This document shows, one piece after another, positions 45,198 through 55,174 of a DNA stretch of 64,000 nt. Each line of letters opens with the position of its first letter. Position 1 is the first letter of the stretch. A model generated the notes under the pieces. The model did not search any database. It was not told the DNA's origin and saw only the letters and a list, made by a program, of their open reading frames with translations. Source of the DNA: Xanthomonas sp. NCPPB 1128 (GTDB lineage: Bacteria; Pseudomonadota; Gammaproteobacteria; Xanthomonadales; Xanthomonadaceae); the NCBI RefSeq assembly GCF_001043115.1, contig NZ_LFME01000006.1, forward strand, positions 62,001 to 126,000, given 5' to 3'. The position numbers were made by a program, and so were the translations under genes.

Positions 45198-46243
45198 GCG
45201 GCGAACGCCAGCGCCACGGCACGTCGCAGCAGGCCGCGCCGGCAGTCACCGTGCTGCTGTCCACCGAGCGCCCGACCGCGACCACCAATCCCTATCTGAC
45301 CCAGCTCTACGCGGCGCTGCCGCCGCAGGTGCAGCTGCGCTTCTTCTCCATGCGCGCGGCACTGCTGTCGCGCTACGACGTGCTGCACCTGCACTGGCCG
45401 GAGTACCTGCTGCGGCATCGCACGGCGCTCGGCACCCTCGCCAAGCAGCTCTGTGTCGCCGTGCTGCTGCTGCGCCTGCGCCTGGCCGGCGTGCCGCTGG
45501 TGCGCACCCTGCACAACGTGGCGCCGCACGAGGACAAGGGCTGGCGCGAACGCCTGTTGCTGCGCTGGATCGACCGCCAGACCGCGCGCTGGATCCGCAT
45601 CAACGCGACCACGCCCGCACGCGCGCCGGCCACCGACACCATCCTGCACGGCCATTACCGCGACTGGTACGCGCCGCTGCCGCAACCGCCGCGCGTCCCC
45701 GGGCGCCTGCTGCATTTCGGGCTGCTGCGCCCGTACAAGGGCGTGGAGACGCTGATCGCGACGTTCGGCGCGCTGCCCGATCCGCAACTCAGCCTGCGCA
45801 TCGCCGGCAATCCGATCGATGCGCAGATCCGCGGCGTGGTTGAGCGCGCCTGCGCCGAGGATCCGCGGATCAGCGCGCGCCTGCAGTACGTGGAGGACGC
45901 GGTGCTGGCGCAGGAGATCGGCGAGGCCGAACTGGTGGTGCTGCCGTACCGGCAGATGCACAACTCCGGCACCCTGCTGCTGGCGCTGTCGCTGGCGCGC
46001 CCGGTTCTGGCGCCGTGGAGCGAGGCCAATGCGGCCATCGCCGACGAGGTCGGTGCGCAGTGGGTGCAGCTGTACTGGGGCGAGCTGGATGCGGCGCAAC
46101 TGGCGCAGGCCCTGGCGCAGGCGCAGCAGTTGCCGGCCGACGCCGTGCCGGACCTGTCGCGGCGCGACTGGAACGGCATCGGCCTGCAGCACTACCGCAG
46201 CTACCTGCAGGCGCTGACCGCGCGCCGCGGGGAGGGCGCATGA
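45194..46243 (+). CDS. gumI: Glycosyltransferase GumI (terminal beta-mannosyltransferase)
   Basis: Adds the outermost beta-mannose of the xanthan side chain. 349 residues, the same length as GumI of X. campestris as I recall. Motifs: TERPTATTNPYLTQLY near the start, VLHLHWPEYLLR, GLLRPYKGVETLI (about 172-184) and EIGEAELVVLPYRQMHNSGTLLLALS (about 238-263). No signal peptide; membrane-associated by inference. Coupled by four-base overlaps to gumH and gumJ. Confidence 0.92.
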   Translation: MSGERQRHGTSQQAAPAVTVLLSTERPTATTNPYLTQLYAALPPQVQLRFFSMRAALLSRYDVLHLHWPEYLLRHRTALGTLAKQLCVAVLLLRLRLAGVPLVRTLHNVAPHEDKGWRERLLLRWIDRQTARWIRINATTPARAPATDTILHGHYRDWYAPLPQPPRVPGRLLHFGLLRPYKGVETLIATFGALPDPQLSLRIAGNPIDAQIRGVVERACAEDPRISARLQYVEDAVLAQEIGEAELVVLPYRQMHNSGTLLLALSLARPVLAPWSEANAAIADEVGAQWVQLYWGELDAAQLAQALAQAQQLPADAVPDLSRRDWNGIGLQHYRSYLQALTARRGEGA

Positions 46244-47742
46244 GCAGCGCCGAGACTCCGCGGCCGGCGGCGCCGCAACCCGGGCTGGGCGCGCGCGCGG
46301 CCGGCGGTGCGGCGGTGACTATGGCCGGGCAACTGGCCAAGATGGTGGTGCAGTTCGGCGGCATCATTCTGCTGGCGCGGCTGCTGACGCCCTACGACTA
46401 CGGCCTGATGGCGATGGTGACGGCGATCGTCGGCATGGCCGAGATCCTGCGCGACTTCGGCCTGTCCTCCGCCGCGATCCAGGCCAAGCACGTCAGCCGC
46501 GAACAGCGCGACAACCTGTTCTGGATCAACAGCGGCATCGGCCTGGCGTTGGCGATCGTGGTGTTCCTGTCCTCGTCGTGGATCGCGCACTTCTACCGCG
46601 AGCCGGCCTTGCTCGGCATTTCGAAGGCGCTGGCGGTGACCTTCCTGTTCAACGGCATGACCACGCAATACCGCGCGCACCTGAGCCGCGCGCTGCGCTT
46701 CGGTCAGGTCTCGCTGAGCGATGTCGGCGCGCAGGTGCTGGGCCTGCTGGCCGGTGTCGGCGTGGCCCTGGCCGGCTACGGCTACTGGGCGCTGGTCTGG
46801 CAGCAGGTGGTGCAGGCGCTGGTCAATTTGCTGATCGCCGGCGCCTGCGCGCGCTGGCTGCCACGCGGCTATCGGCGCGACGCACCGATGCGCACCTTCC
46901 TGAGCTTCGGCTGGAACCTGATGGCGGCGCAGTTGCTCGGCTATGCCAGCCGCAACGTCGGCCAGGTGATCATCGGCCACCGCATCGGCGCCGAGGCGCT
47001 GGGCCTGTACAACCGCGCGTTCCAGCTGCTGATGATGCCGCTGAACCAGATCAACGCACCGGCCACCTCGGTGGCGCTGCCGGTGCTGTCGCAGCTGCAG
47101 GACGATCCGCCGCGCTTCGGCAACTTCCTGCTGCGCGGGCAGACGGTGATGGTGCACCTGATCGTCGCGCTGTTCTCCTTCGCCTGCGCGCTGGCGATGC
47201 CGTTGATCGTGCTGGTGCTCGGCGAACAGTGGCGGCCGGCGGTGCCGCTGTTCCAGGTACTGACGCTCGGCGGCATCTTCCAGACCGCCTCCTACGCCAC
47301 GTACTGGGTGTTCCTGGCGCTGGGCCTGATGCGCCAGCAGCTGGTGTACTCGGTGGTGGGGCGGGTGATGCTGATCGCCTGCATCTTCGCCGGCTCGCTG
47401 TGGGGCGTGATGGGCGTGACCGTGGGCTACACGCTGGGCTTGCTGGTGATGTGGCCGCTGTCGGTGATCTGGATCGCGCGCATCGCGCCGCAGATCCCGG
47501 CCTGGGAGTTGTTCAACAACGCCCTGCGCGCGGTGCTCGGCTACGGCGTCTGCGGCGTTGCCGCGTACTTTGCCGCACAGCAGTGGGGCGGCGCGTCGTT
47601 GTGGCTGCAACTGATCGTCGGCGCGGTGGCGATGGCGCTGCGCTGCCTGCTCGTGTTCGCGCTGTGGCCGGCGTTCCGCCGCGACGTGCTGGCGATCCTG
47701 CAGATGCGCACGCTGCTGCGCCAGGCGCGGGGACCGCGATGA
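46240..47742 (+). CDS. gumJ: Lipid-linked repeat unit flippase GumJ
   Basis: Wzx-type flippase of the polysaccharide transport MOP superfamily, 500 residues with about 12-14 membrane helices. [31 protein letters not shown] at the N-terminus and [23 protein letters not shown] in the middle are typical. It moves the completed pentasaccharide-PP-lipid across the inner membrane. Starts four bases inside gumI; gumK follows after 52 bases. Confidence 0.94.
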   Translation: MSSAETPRPAAPQPGLGARAAGGAAVTMAGQLAKMVVQFGGIILLARLLTPYDYGLMAMVTAIVGMAEILRDFGLSSAAIQAKHVSREQRDNLFWINSGIGLALAIVVFLSSSWIAHFYREPALLGISKALAVTFLFNGMTTQYRAHLSRALRFGQVSLSDVGAQVLGLLAGVGVALAGYGYWALVWQQVVQALVNLLIAGACARWLPRGYRRDAPMRTFLSFGWNLMAAQLLGYASRNVGQVIIGHRIGAEALGLYNRAFQLLMMPLNQINAPATSVALPVLSQLQDDPPRFGNFLLRGQTVMVHLIVALFSFACALAMPLIVLVLGEQWRPAVPLFQVLTLGGIFQTASYATYWVFLALGLMRQQLVYSVVGRVMLIACIFAGSLWGVMGVTVGYTLGLLVMWPLSVIWIARIAPQIPAWELFNNALRAVLGYGVCGVAAYFAAQQWGGASLWLQLIVGAVAMALRCLLVFALWPAFRRDVLAILQMRTLLRQARGPR

Positions 47743-47794
47743 ACGCCGGACTGCCGCGTCTTTCTTTCCCTTCCATCCGCCTAGGAGCGAGCGC

Positions 47795-48982
47795 ATGAGC
47801 GATTCTTCCGCAGCGGCGCTGCCCACGTCAGCGCCGAGCGCAGCGGTCACCGGCCGGCCGCCGTGCTACCTGGTGCTGTCGGCGCACGACTACCGCACGC
47901 CGCGCCGCGCCAACATCCACTTCATTGCCGACGAGCTGGCCAAGCGCGGCCCCACGCGCTTCTTCTCGCTGCGCTACAGCCTGCTGTCGCGGCTCAAGGG
48001 CGACCTGCGCCTGCCGCTGGACGCCACCGCCAACCAGGTGGTTCGCCACAACGGCGTGGACTGCTATCTGTGGCGCGCGCTGCTGCATCCGTTCAACACC
48101 CGGCGGCGCTGGCTGCGGCCGCTGGAAGACCTGATGTTCAAGCTGTACGCGGCGCGCGCGCCGGCCACGCTGATCCGCTGGATGCGCGAGGCCGACGTGA
48201 TCGTGTTCGAGAGCGGCATCGCGGTGGCCTTCATCGCGCTGGCGGCGCGGATCAACCCGACCGCACGCAAGGTGTACCGGGCCTCCGACGGCTTGAGCAC
48301 GATCAACGTCGCCGACTACATCGAGCGCGAGTTCGACCGCGTGGCGCCGAGCCTGGACGTGATCGCGCTGGTGTCGCCGGCGATGGCCGAGGAGGTCGCC
48401 AGCCGTCACAACGTGTACCACGTCGGCCACGGCGTGGACCACGACCTGCACACGTTGGGCGACCCGTCGCCGTACGGCGAGGGCATCCACGCGGTGGCGG
48501 TAGGGTCGATGCTGTTCGATCCTGCGTTCTTCGTCGCTGCCAGCCGCGCCTTCCCGCAGGTCACCTTCCACGTGATCGGCTCGGGCATGGGGCGTGCGCC
48601 GGGCTATGGCGACAACGTGGTGGTGTACGGCGAGATGAAGCACGCCGAGACCATCCGCTACATCAAGCACGCCCGCTTCGGCATCGCCCCGTACGCGTCC
48701 GAGCAGGTGCCGGCGTATCTGGCCGACAGTTCGATGAAGCTGCTGCAGTACGACTTCTTCGGCCTGCCGGCCGTCTGCCCCAATGCCGTGGTCGGCCGCT
48801 ATCCGTCGCGCTTCGGTTACACGCCCGGCGACGAGGCGTCGATCGTCACGGCGATCGGGCAGGCGCTGCAGGCGCCGCACGTGCGCCATCGGCAGTGCCT
48901 GAGCTGGTCCGACACCACCGACCGGGTGCTGGACCCGGCCGCCTACCCGGAGACCCGTCTGTTCGCCGACGGCGTGGCCTGA
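47795..48982 (+). CDS. gumK: UDP-glucuronate:glucuronosyltransferase GumK
   Basis: Adds beta-1,2-glucuronic acid to the internal mannose; family GT70. 395 residues with landmarks [97 protein letters not shown] and [29 protein letters not shown] precedes ATG 47795. Very close to the known GumK sequence, so the call is firm. Monotopic inner-membrane enzyme in the family. Confidence 0.96.
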   Translation: MSDSSAAALPTSAPSAAVTGRPPCYLVLSAHDYRTPRRANIHFIADELAKRGPTRFFSLRYSLLSRLKGDLRLPLDATANQVVRHNGVDCYLWRALLHPFNTRRRWLRPLEDLMFKLYAARAPATLIRWMREADVIVFESGIAVAFIALAARINPTARKVYRASDGLSTINVADYIEREFDRVAPSLDVIALVSPAMAEEVASRHNVYHVGHGVDHDLHTLGDPSPYGEGIHAVAVGSMLFDPAFFVAASRAFPQVTFHVIGSGMGRAPGYGDNVVVYGEMKHAETIRYIKHARFGIAPYASEQVPAYLADSSMKLLQYDFFGLPAVCPNAVVGRYPSRFGYTPGDEASIVTAIGQALQAPHVRHRQCLSWSDTTDRVLDPAAYPETRLFADGVA

Positions 48983-49033
48983 GTCCACGCCCCGGCTTGT
49001 CCGCCGTACACCCCGCGCAACCAAGGAGGACCG

Positions 49034-49825
49034 ATGTCCGCATTGCAAAAATGGATCGATTACGAAGAGCGCCGGGCGCTGTTCTGGTGGAAGCCGAAGA
49101 ACGGCGAGATCAACGTCGGCGATCACCTGTCCAAGATCATCGTCTCCAACGTGCTCGGCCAGCGCGACCGCACCTTGCTGGACAAGCGCGACAAGCGCAC
49201 GCGGCTGATCGCGATCGGGTCGGTGCTGCATTTCGCCCGCGATGGCGACACCGTGTGGGGCAGCGGCGTCAACGGCAAGATTCCCGCCGACCGCCATACC
49301 TTCCGCCAGCTCGACGTGCGTGCGGTGCGCGGCCCCAAGACCCGCGCGTTCCTGCGCGAGCGCGGCCTGCAGGTGCCGGAGGTCTACGGTGACCCGGGTC
49401 TGCTGATGCCGTTGTTCTTCCCGCGCGAGGCGCTGTTGGCGCCATCGGCGCGGCAGCCGTTCCTGGTGGTGCCGCACTTCAACGAACCGTTGGACAAGTA
49501 TGCGCAGTACAAGGACCACCTGGTGCTGCCGAACCGCCAGCCGGCCGCCTTCGTGCGGCAATTGCTCGGCGCCGACCTGGTCGTGTCCAGTTCCCTGCAC
49601 GGACTGATCCTGGCCGAGGCCTACGGCGTGCCGTCGGTGTACCTGGACTGGGGCAACGGCGAGGACCGCTTCAAGTACGACGACTACTACGCCGGCACCG
49701 GCCGCGGCCGCTGGCATGCCGGGCACACGGTGGAGGAATGCGTGGCGCTGGGCGGCAACACCGTGTTCGACCTGGCCGCGGTGCAACGCGGCCTGCTGGA
49801 GAGCTTTCCGCATGACCTCTGGTGA
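49034..49825 (+). CDS. gumL: Ketal pyruvate transferase GumL
   Basis: Transfers pyruvate from phosphoenolpyruvate to the terminal mannose as a 4,6-ketal. 263 residues of the polysaccharide pyruvyltransferase family, with FWWKPKNGEINVGDHLSKIIVS, GSVLHFARDGDTVWGSGVNGKI, VYGDPGLLMPLFFP and SSSLHGLILAEAYGVPSVYLDWGNGEDRFKYDDYY. An excellent AAGGAGG ribosome binding site (about 49024-49030) suggests high translation. Overlaps gumM by 14 bases. Confidence 0.96.
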   Translation: MSALQKWIDYEERRALFWWKPKNGEINVGDHLSKIIVSNVLGQRDRTLLDKRDKRTRLIAIGSVLHFARDGDTVWGSGVNGKIPADRHTFRQLDVRAVRGPKTRAFLRERGLQVPEVYGDPGLLMPLFFPREALLAPSARQPFLVVPHFNEPLDKYAQYKDHLVLPNRQPAAFVRQLLGADLVVSSSLHGLILAEAYGVPSVYLDWGNGEDRFKYDDYYAGTGRGRWHAGHTVEECVALGGNTVFDLAAVQRGLLESFPHDLW

Positions 49826-50603
49826 GCGCGCGACCGGCGAGGTGCTGGCGCTGGGCGGTTATCCGATCCTGCGCAGCACCGAGACCGAGTTCGTTGCCGC
49901 GTTGTTGCAGGCGTTGGCGCGCGGCGAGCGCCGCCAGGTGTTCTTCGCCAACACCAATTTCGTGGTGCAGTGCCAGGCCTTGCGCGAACGCCTGGCCGCG
50001 GCGGACGTGTGCATCGTCAACGACGGCATCGGCATGGACCTGGGCGCGCTGCTGGTGCACGGCCGCCGCTTCGCCGGCAACCTCAACGGCACCGATCTGA
50101 TTCCGGCGCTGTGCCGGCAGAGTCCGCGTCCGCTGCGCTTCTTCCTGCTCGGCGGCCGGCCCGGCGTAGCCGACGCCGCGGCGCAGACCTTGCGGCAGTC
50201 GCTGGGGCAGCAGGTGGTCGGTATCTGCGACGGCTATGCCGAGTTTGCCGCGGCCGGCGACGGGCTGGCCGCGCGCATCAACGCCAGTGGCGCCGACGTG
50301 CTCCTGGTGGCGTTCGGCAATCCGCTGCAGGAGCGCTGGCTGCTGCAGCAGGCGGGGCAACTGCAGGTGCCGCTGGCGTTCGGTGTGGGCGCGCTGCTGG
50401 ACTTCCTGTCCGGCACCGCGCGGCGTGCCCCTGCCTGGGTGCGCCGGCTGCGCCTGGAATGGATCTACCGCCTGCTGCGCGAGCCGCGGCGCCTGCTCAA
50501 GCGGTACAGCTGGGATTTGCTGGTGTTCTTCGCGCTGTGCCTGCGGCATGGCAGGCGGCTGGGCGCCACGCCGCCTGCACGGGACTCGCTGCGCCCCTCG
50601 TGA
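49812..50603 (+). CDS. gumM: UDP-glucose glucosyltransferase GumM
   Basis: Second glucosyltransferase, forming the cellobiose lipid intermediate. 263 residues of the WecG/TagA/CpsF family (GT26): FFANTNFVVQC, VNDGIGMDLGALL, GNLNGTDLIPALC, FFLLGGRPGVADAAA, VLLVAFGNPLQERWL and AFGVGALLDFLSG are all family blocks. Its start at 49812 lies 14 bases inside gumL. Confidence 0.96.
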   Translation: MTSGERATGEVLALGGYPILRSTETEFVAALLQALARGERRQVFFANTNFVVQCQALRERLAAADVCIVNDGIGMDLGALLVHGRRFAGNLNGTDLIPALCRQSPRPLRFFLLGGRPGVADAAAQTLRQSLGQQVVGICDGYAEFAAAGDGLAARINASGADVLLVAFGNPLQERWLLQQAGQLQVPLAFGVGALLDFLSGTARRAPAWVRRLRLEWIYRLLREPRRLLKRYSWDLLVFFALCLRHGRRLGATPPARDSLRPS

Positions 50604-50677
50604 CGTCGAGCGGCCGCCGCCGCGGAAATGGCGCGGCCTGACATCCGCATGGCCACGCGCCGGATTAGACTGGACGC

Positions 50678-51148
50678 ATGTCCAGCGCCGCCGCTTTCCG
50701 AATCGCCGCCTTGGTGCGCGACCTGTCGCTGCTGCCGCACCCGGAAGGCGGGCGCTACGCGCGCGTGCATACCTCGGCCTTGACCGTGCAGCACGAGCAG
50801 ACGCTGCGCCCGGCCTGTACCGCCATCCGCTTCCTGCTGGCGCAGGGCGAAGTCAGCAATTGGCACCGCATCGATGCCGACGAGACCTGGCAATGGGAAG
50901 AGGGCGGGGCACTGGAACTGCTGGGCTTCGATCCGCAGCATGGCCTGCAGCGCTACCGCCTGGATGCCAGCGAGCGCGGTGGCATGCCGTCGGTAGTGAT
51001 CGCGGCCGGCACCTGGCAGGCTGCGCGTCCGCTGGCCGACTACTGCCTGGTGCGCTGCGTGGTGGCGCCGGGGTTCCTGTGGGAGCGCTTCGAACTGCTG
51101 GCGGACACCGATCCGCTGGCCACGCACCTGCCGAAGCTGGCGGACTGA
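50678..51148 (+). CDS. Cupin (DUF985) protein inserted between gumM and gumN
   Basis: Small beta-barrel protein of 156 residues of the DUF985 cupin group. LPHPEGGRYARVHTS, AIRFLLAQGEVSNWHRIDADETWQWEEG (about 47-74) and VIAAGTWQAARP with VAPGFLWERFELL are the conserved strands; His and Glu residues there could bind metal or sugar nucleotide, as in epimerase-like cupins. The start is 74 bases after gumM and its stop overlaps the gumN start (TGATG), so it is part of the operon. It is not among the gum genes of X. campestris that I know. Function unknown; a role in sugar modification is only a guess. Confidence 0.85.
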   Translation: MSSAAAFRIAALVRDLSLLPHPEGGRYARVHTSALTVQHEQTLRPACTAIRFLLAQGEVSNWHRIDADETWQWEEGGALELLGFDPQHGLQRYRLDASERGGMPSVVIAAGTWQAARPLADYCLVRCVVAPGFLWERFELLADTDPLATHLPKLAD

Positions 51149-52215
51149 TGCCGGGTTGGCGCGGGGTGCGCGCGGCGACCGCGCCGGGGACCGTGGCGCG
51201 CAGGCTCGGCTCGGCGTTGTGCCTGGCGGCGGCGTTGCTGGCGGCGGGCGTGCCCGCCGTGCAGGCGCAGACCGCGATGCCGGCCGCACCAGCTCATCCG
51301 CCGGTGGTCGACCTGGAGGCGGTGCTGGTGAGCGGGCGCCAGCCCGGCCCGGGGCTGTGGCAGGTCCGCCGCGGCGATCACGTGCTGTGGATCCTCGGCA
51401 CGGTGTCGCCGCTGCCCAAGCGCATGCAGTGGGAGTCGGGCGAAGTGGAGCGGGTGATCGCCCAATCGCAACAGGTGATCGCGGCGCCGACCCTCACCCT
51501 GGATTCGGGCCTGGGCATGTTCCGCAGCCTGATGCTGCTGCCGTCCTTGCTCAAGGCGCGGCGCAATCCCGACGACCGCACCCTGCAGCAGGTGCTGCCG
51601 CCGGAGCTGTATGCGCGTTGGCTGCCGCTGAAGGCGCGCTACCTGGGCCGCGACGGCAGCGTGGAACGCTGGCGGCCGGTGTTCGCGGCGCAGGAGCTGT
51701 ACGAAGCGGCGATGCGCACCTCCGGCCTGAGCCTGGGCAGCGTCGTGCAGCCGGTGATCGAGCGTGCCGCCAAGCGCGCCAAGGTGCCGATCGTGCCGGT
51801 GGTGGTGGAGGTCAAGGTGCCCGATGCCAAGCGCGCGCTGCAGGAGTTCCGGGCGACCTCGCTCAACGACAGCGCCTGTTTCGCGCGCACCCTGCAGGTC
51901 ATCGATCGCGACCTGGAGACGATGCGCCAGCGCGCCAATGCCTGGTCCGAAGGCGATCTGGACACGCTGGCCAGGCTGCCCGCCAACGATCAGTACCGGG
52001 TCTGCCTGGACGCGGTCGGCGAAGCGGCGATCGCGCGCAAGCTGGGCCTGGGCGATGTACGCCAGCGCGCGCAGGCGGCCTGGTTGCAGGCGGCCGAGCG
52101 GGCGCTGGCGCAAAACCGTTCCAGTTTCGCGGCGTTGCCGATGCAGACCCTGCAGGAGCCGGGCGGGCCGCTGGATCGGCTACGCGCCAGCGGCGCCGAG
52201 GTGATCGCGCCTTAG
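51148..52215 (+). CDS. gumN: TraB/GumN-family exported protein GumN
   Basis: Exported protein of 355 residues in the TraB/PrgY/GumN family. Signal peptide about 1-41 (ALCLAAALLAAGVPAVQAQ), then the family start WQVRRGDHVLWILGTVSPLPKRMQWESGEVE with conserved HxLGT-type glycine/threonine; the histidine common to the family (GTxH) is replaced here by serine (GTVS). Related proteins are proposed metalloprotease-like, and gumN is not needed for xanthan chemistry. ATG overlaps the cupin stop. Two cysteines (near NDSACFAR and RVCLDA) suggest a periplasmic disulphide. Confidence 0.88.
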   Translation: MPGWRGVRAATAPGTVARRLGSALCLAAALLAAGVPAVQAQTAMPAAPAHPPVVDLEAVLVSGRQPGPGLWQVRRGDHVLWILGTVSPLPKRMQWESGEVERVIAQSQQVIAAPTLTLDSGLGMFRSLMLLPSLLKARRNPDDRTLQQVLPPELYARWLPLKARYLGRDGSVERWRPVFAAQELYEAAMRTSGLSLGSVVQPVIERAAKRAKVPIVPVVVEVKVPDAKRALQEFRATSLNDSACFARTLQVIDRDLETMRQRANAWSEGDLDTLARLPANDQYRVCLDAVGEAAIARKLGLGDVRQRAQAAWLQAAERALAQNRSSFAALPMQTLQEPGGPLDRLRASGAEVIAP

Positions 52216-52338
52216 GTCACGCGCTGGAGACGCCCGGGCAATCAGAAGCGGCATGAGGCACATCAAGCATCGTGCGCAATGCCGCAAGCAGGCACGGCAT
52301 GCGCCAACCGCCGTGCCGTTACCCGCAATCGCGGCGGG

Positions 52339-54252
52339 TCAGCCCGCCGCGGTACGCGGTGCGCTGGTGCTGGTGTCCAGTTGCGGCCAGCGCTTCAGCA
52401 CCGCGGCGCGGATGCCGGCGGCGTCGATGCCGGCTTCGGCCAGCAGTTGCTCGCGGCTGGCGTGGTGCTGGAACGCATCGGGCAGGCCCAGGTGCAGCAC
52501 CGGGCGCAGCACGCCTTCGGCGTTGAGCAACTCGGCCACGCCGGAACCGGCGCCACCAGCCACCACGTTGTCCTCGATGGTCACGAAGCCTTCGTGGCTC
52601 TGCGCAAGCTCCAGCAGCAGGGCGCGGTCCAGCGGCTTGACGAAGCGCATGTTGACCACGCTCAGGCCCAGCTCGCGGCCGACCTGTTCGGCCGCCGCCA
52701 GGGTCGCGCCGAACGCCAGCAGCGCCACCGTGTGGCCCTGCGCGCGCACTTGCGCCTTGCCGATCGGCAGGGGTTCCAGCGTGGTCCCGGGGGCGACCCC
52801 GGGGCCGGTGCCGCGCGGGTAGCGCACCGCGGCCGGGCCGGCATGGCGCAGGCCGGTGCTGAGCAGTTGCCGGCACTCGGCTTCGTCGGCCGGCGCCATC
52901 ACCACCAAGTGCGGCACGCAGCGCAGGAAACTCAGGTCCAGGTTGCCGGCATGGGTGGCGCCATCCGGGCCGACCACACCGCCGCGGTCGATCGCGAACA
53001 GCACGTCGAGCTGCTGCACCGCCACGTCGTGCACCAACTGGTCGTAGCCGCGCTGCAGGAAGGTGGAATAGATCGCCACCACGGGCTTGGCGCCGTGCAC
53101 GGCCATGCCCGCGGCCAGGGTCACCGCGTGCTGCTCGGCGATGGCCACGTCGAAGTAGCGCTGCGGGTATTCCTTGCTGAAGCGCACCAGGCCCGAGCCC
53201 TCGCGCATCGCCGGGGTGATCGCCAGCAGCGCCGGCTCGGCCGCGGCCATGTCGCAGATCCAGTCGCCGAACACGTCGGTGTAGGTCGGCGCCTTGGCGC
53301 CCGGCTTGGCCACCAGGCCCTTGCTCGGGTCGAACGGGCCCACGGCGTGGTAGCCGATCTGGTCGCCCTCGGCCAGTTCGTAGCCCTTGCCCTTGGTGGT
53401 GATGACGTGCAGCAGCTGCGGACCCTTCAGGGTCTTGAGCGTCTTCAGCGCGCCGAGCAGCGCCGGCAGGTCGTGGCCGTCGATCGGGCCGGTGTAGTGG
53501 AAGCCCATTTCCTCGAACAGCGTGGACGGCACGAACATGCCCTTCCAGTGCTCTTCCCAGCGCCGCACGAAGCGCGCGGTGGGGTTGCTCTTCTTGTCGC
53601 CGAGGATCTTCTTGCCGCCTTCGCGGATGGCGTTGAGGGTCTTGCTGCCGCTCATCCGCCCCAGCATCTTGGTGACCCCGCCGACCGCCTCGGAGATCGA
53701 CATGCGGTTGTCGTTGAGGATCACCAGCAGGTTCGGTTCCGGGTCCATGCCGCCGGCGTGGTTCAGCGCCTCGTAGGCCATGCCGGCGGTCATCGCGCCG
53801 TCGCCGATCACCGCCACCACCTTGCGCTCGTCGCCCATGCGCTGCAGCGCCACCGCCATGCCCAGCGCGGCCGAGATCGAGGTGGAGGAATGGCCGACGC
53901 CGAAGGTGTCGTACTCGCTTTCTTCGCGCTTGGGGAACGGCGCCACGCCGTCGGCCTGCTTGACCGTGTGGATGCGGTCGCGGCGCCCGGTGAGGATCTT
54001 GTGCGGGTAGGTCTGGTGGCCGACGTCCCACACCAACTGATCGACCGGCGTGTCGTAGAGGTAGTGCAGGGCGACGGTGAGTTCGATCACGCCCAGCCCG
54101 GCGCCGAAATGGCCACCGCTCTTGCCGACGCACTCGATCAGAAAGGCGCGCAGTTCCTCAGCGATGGCCGGCAGCTCCGATTCATCGAAGCGACGCAGTT
54201 CTTCGGGGACCTGGATGCGCGAGAGGCGCGGATAGCGGGTGGGGTCGATCAT
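52339..54252 (-). CDS. dxs: 1-deoxy-D-xylulose-5-phosphate synthase
   Basis: First enzyme of the MEP isoprenoid pathway, condensing pyruvate and glyceraldehyde 3-phosphate with thiamine diphosphate; 637 residues. ThDP/Mg site [15 protein letters not shown] with downstream NDN (about 153-182), [15 protein letters not shown], and the transketolase pyrimidine-domain block [16 protein letters not shown]. The pathway feeds the undecaprenyl carrier used by the adjacent gum system and cell wall, but it is transcribed separately and convergently with gumN. Confidence 0.96.
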   Translation of the reverse strand: MIDPTRYPRLSRIQVPEELRRFDESELPAIAEELRAFLIECVGKSGGHFGAGLGVIELTVALHYLYDTPVDQLVWDVGHQTYPHKILTGRRDRIHTVKQADGVAPFPKREESEYDTFGVGHSSTSISAALGMAVALQRMGDERKVVAVIGDGAMTAGMAYEALNHAGGMDPEPNLLVILNDNRMSISEAVGGVTKMLGRMSGSKTLNAIREGGKKILGDKKSNPTARFVRRWEEHWKGMFVPSTLFEEMGFHYTGPIDGHDLPALLGALKTLKTLKGPQLLHVITTKGKGYELAEGDQIGYHAVGPFDPSKGLVAKPGAKAPTYTDVFGDWICDMAAAEPALLAITPAMREGSGLVRFSKEYPQRYFDVAIAEQHAVTLAAGMAVHGAKPVVAIYSTFLQRGYDQLVHDVAVQQLDVLFAIDRGGVVGPDGATHAGNLDLSFLRCVPHLVVMAPADEAECRQLLSTGLRHAGPAAVRYPRGTGPGVAPGTTLEPLPIGKAQVRAQGHTVALLAFGATLAAAEQVGRELGLSVVNMRFVKPLDRALLLELAQSHEGFVTIEDNVVAGGAGSGVAELLNAEGVLRPVLHLGLPDAFQHHASREQLLAEAGIDAAGIRAAVLKRWPQLDTSTSAPRTAAG

Positions 54253-54402
54253 CGGAATGGAGGTTCAGCGGACCTGTCATTTTCCTCTCCATTCCGGGCA
54301 CGCGCAATCAACCCGTTCATCCGCGGGCGCGTGGATGGCCGGTTTCGGCCGGGGTGCGGCAATCCGTCGCAGCGGGCGTGAGGGCGGCGTGAGGCCGCGC
54401 GG

Positions 54403-55062
54403 CTACAACGAGAGCTTGGAGCGCTTCGGCAACTGCGCCTTCAGGAACGACATCTGGTCGGCCAGGATGTTGCGGTTGGACAGGATCAGGTGCTCGATCC
54501 AGCTCGGCCGGTACGGCACCGCCAGCAGCGGCATCGACGCCTGCTGCGGGGTGCGGTTGCCCTTGCGCGAATTGCAGTGGAAGCAGGCGGTGACCACGTT
54601 CTCCCAGATGTCGCGGCCGCCCTTGGACACCGGCAGCACATGGTCGCGGGTCAGTTGCGGGCGGCTGAACTGCTGGCCGCAGTACAGGCACAGCTGCGCG
54701 TCGCGGGCGAACAGCGCGGTGTTGGTCAGGGTCGGGGTGGGGTCGAGCGCACGCGCATGCGCGTGGCCGCGCGCGGCGATGATCGGATGCAGCTCCAGCA
54801 CGCTGCGCTCGCCGCTGGCGCGGCAGATGCCGCCGTGGATGTGCAGGCACGGCTCGCCCAGGGTCCAGGCCACCGCGCCGCGTGCGTACAGGCAGGCGGC
54901 GTCCTGCCAGTTGATCCAGTCCAGTACGCGGCCATGCGCGTCCAGCGACAGCAGCCGGACCGAAGGCAGGTGGGAAGGGGACGCCGCAGGCGACGGGACC
55001 GCGGCCGAGGCGCCGCAGGCCCCGGTATCGATCAGACCAAGCGTTGTTGTGTCTGTCTCCAT
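54403..55062 (-). CDS. HNH endonuclease family protein
   Basis: Protein of 219 residues with a C-terminal HNH domain: CLYCGQQFSRPQLTRDHVLPVSKGGRDIWENVVTACFHCNSRKGNRT at about 124-170, comprising the two zinc-binding Cys pairs and the catalytic H...N. The first 110 residues are a variable domain (VLDWINWQDAACLYARGAVAW) common to a widely conserved housekeeping subgroup. No phage or restriction gene is nearby. Actual substrate unknown. Ends about 150 bases upstream of dxs on the same strand. Confidence 0.9.
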   Translation of the reverse strand: METDTTTLGLIDTGACGASAAVPSPAASPSHLPSVRLLSLDAHGRVLDWINWQDAACLYARGAVAWTLGEPCLHIHGGICRASGERSVLELHPIIAARGHAHARALDPTPTLTNTALFARDAQLCLYCGQQFSRPQLTRDHVLPVSKGGRDIWENVVTACFHCNSRKGNRTPQQASMPLLAVPYRPSWIEHLILSNRNILADQMSFLKAQLPKRSKLSL

Positions 55063-55174
55063 CGGGAAGACAGCTTATACCCGATTGGTGACGGTTTGTG
55101 TATCGGCCGCGGCGGGCCGTGCAACCCCGGCACGGCGTCCATGCCGGGGCTGCGTCCGGACCTGGATGTGCGAC

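Noticed and set aside
54403-55062. HNH protein as part of a restriction or phage defence system
   Set aside because: There is no methyltransferase, specificity subunit or phage gene nearby and this HNH subgroup is a widely conserved single gene.
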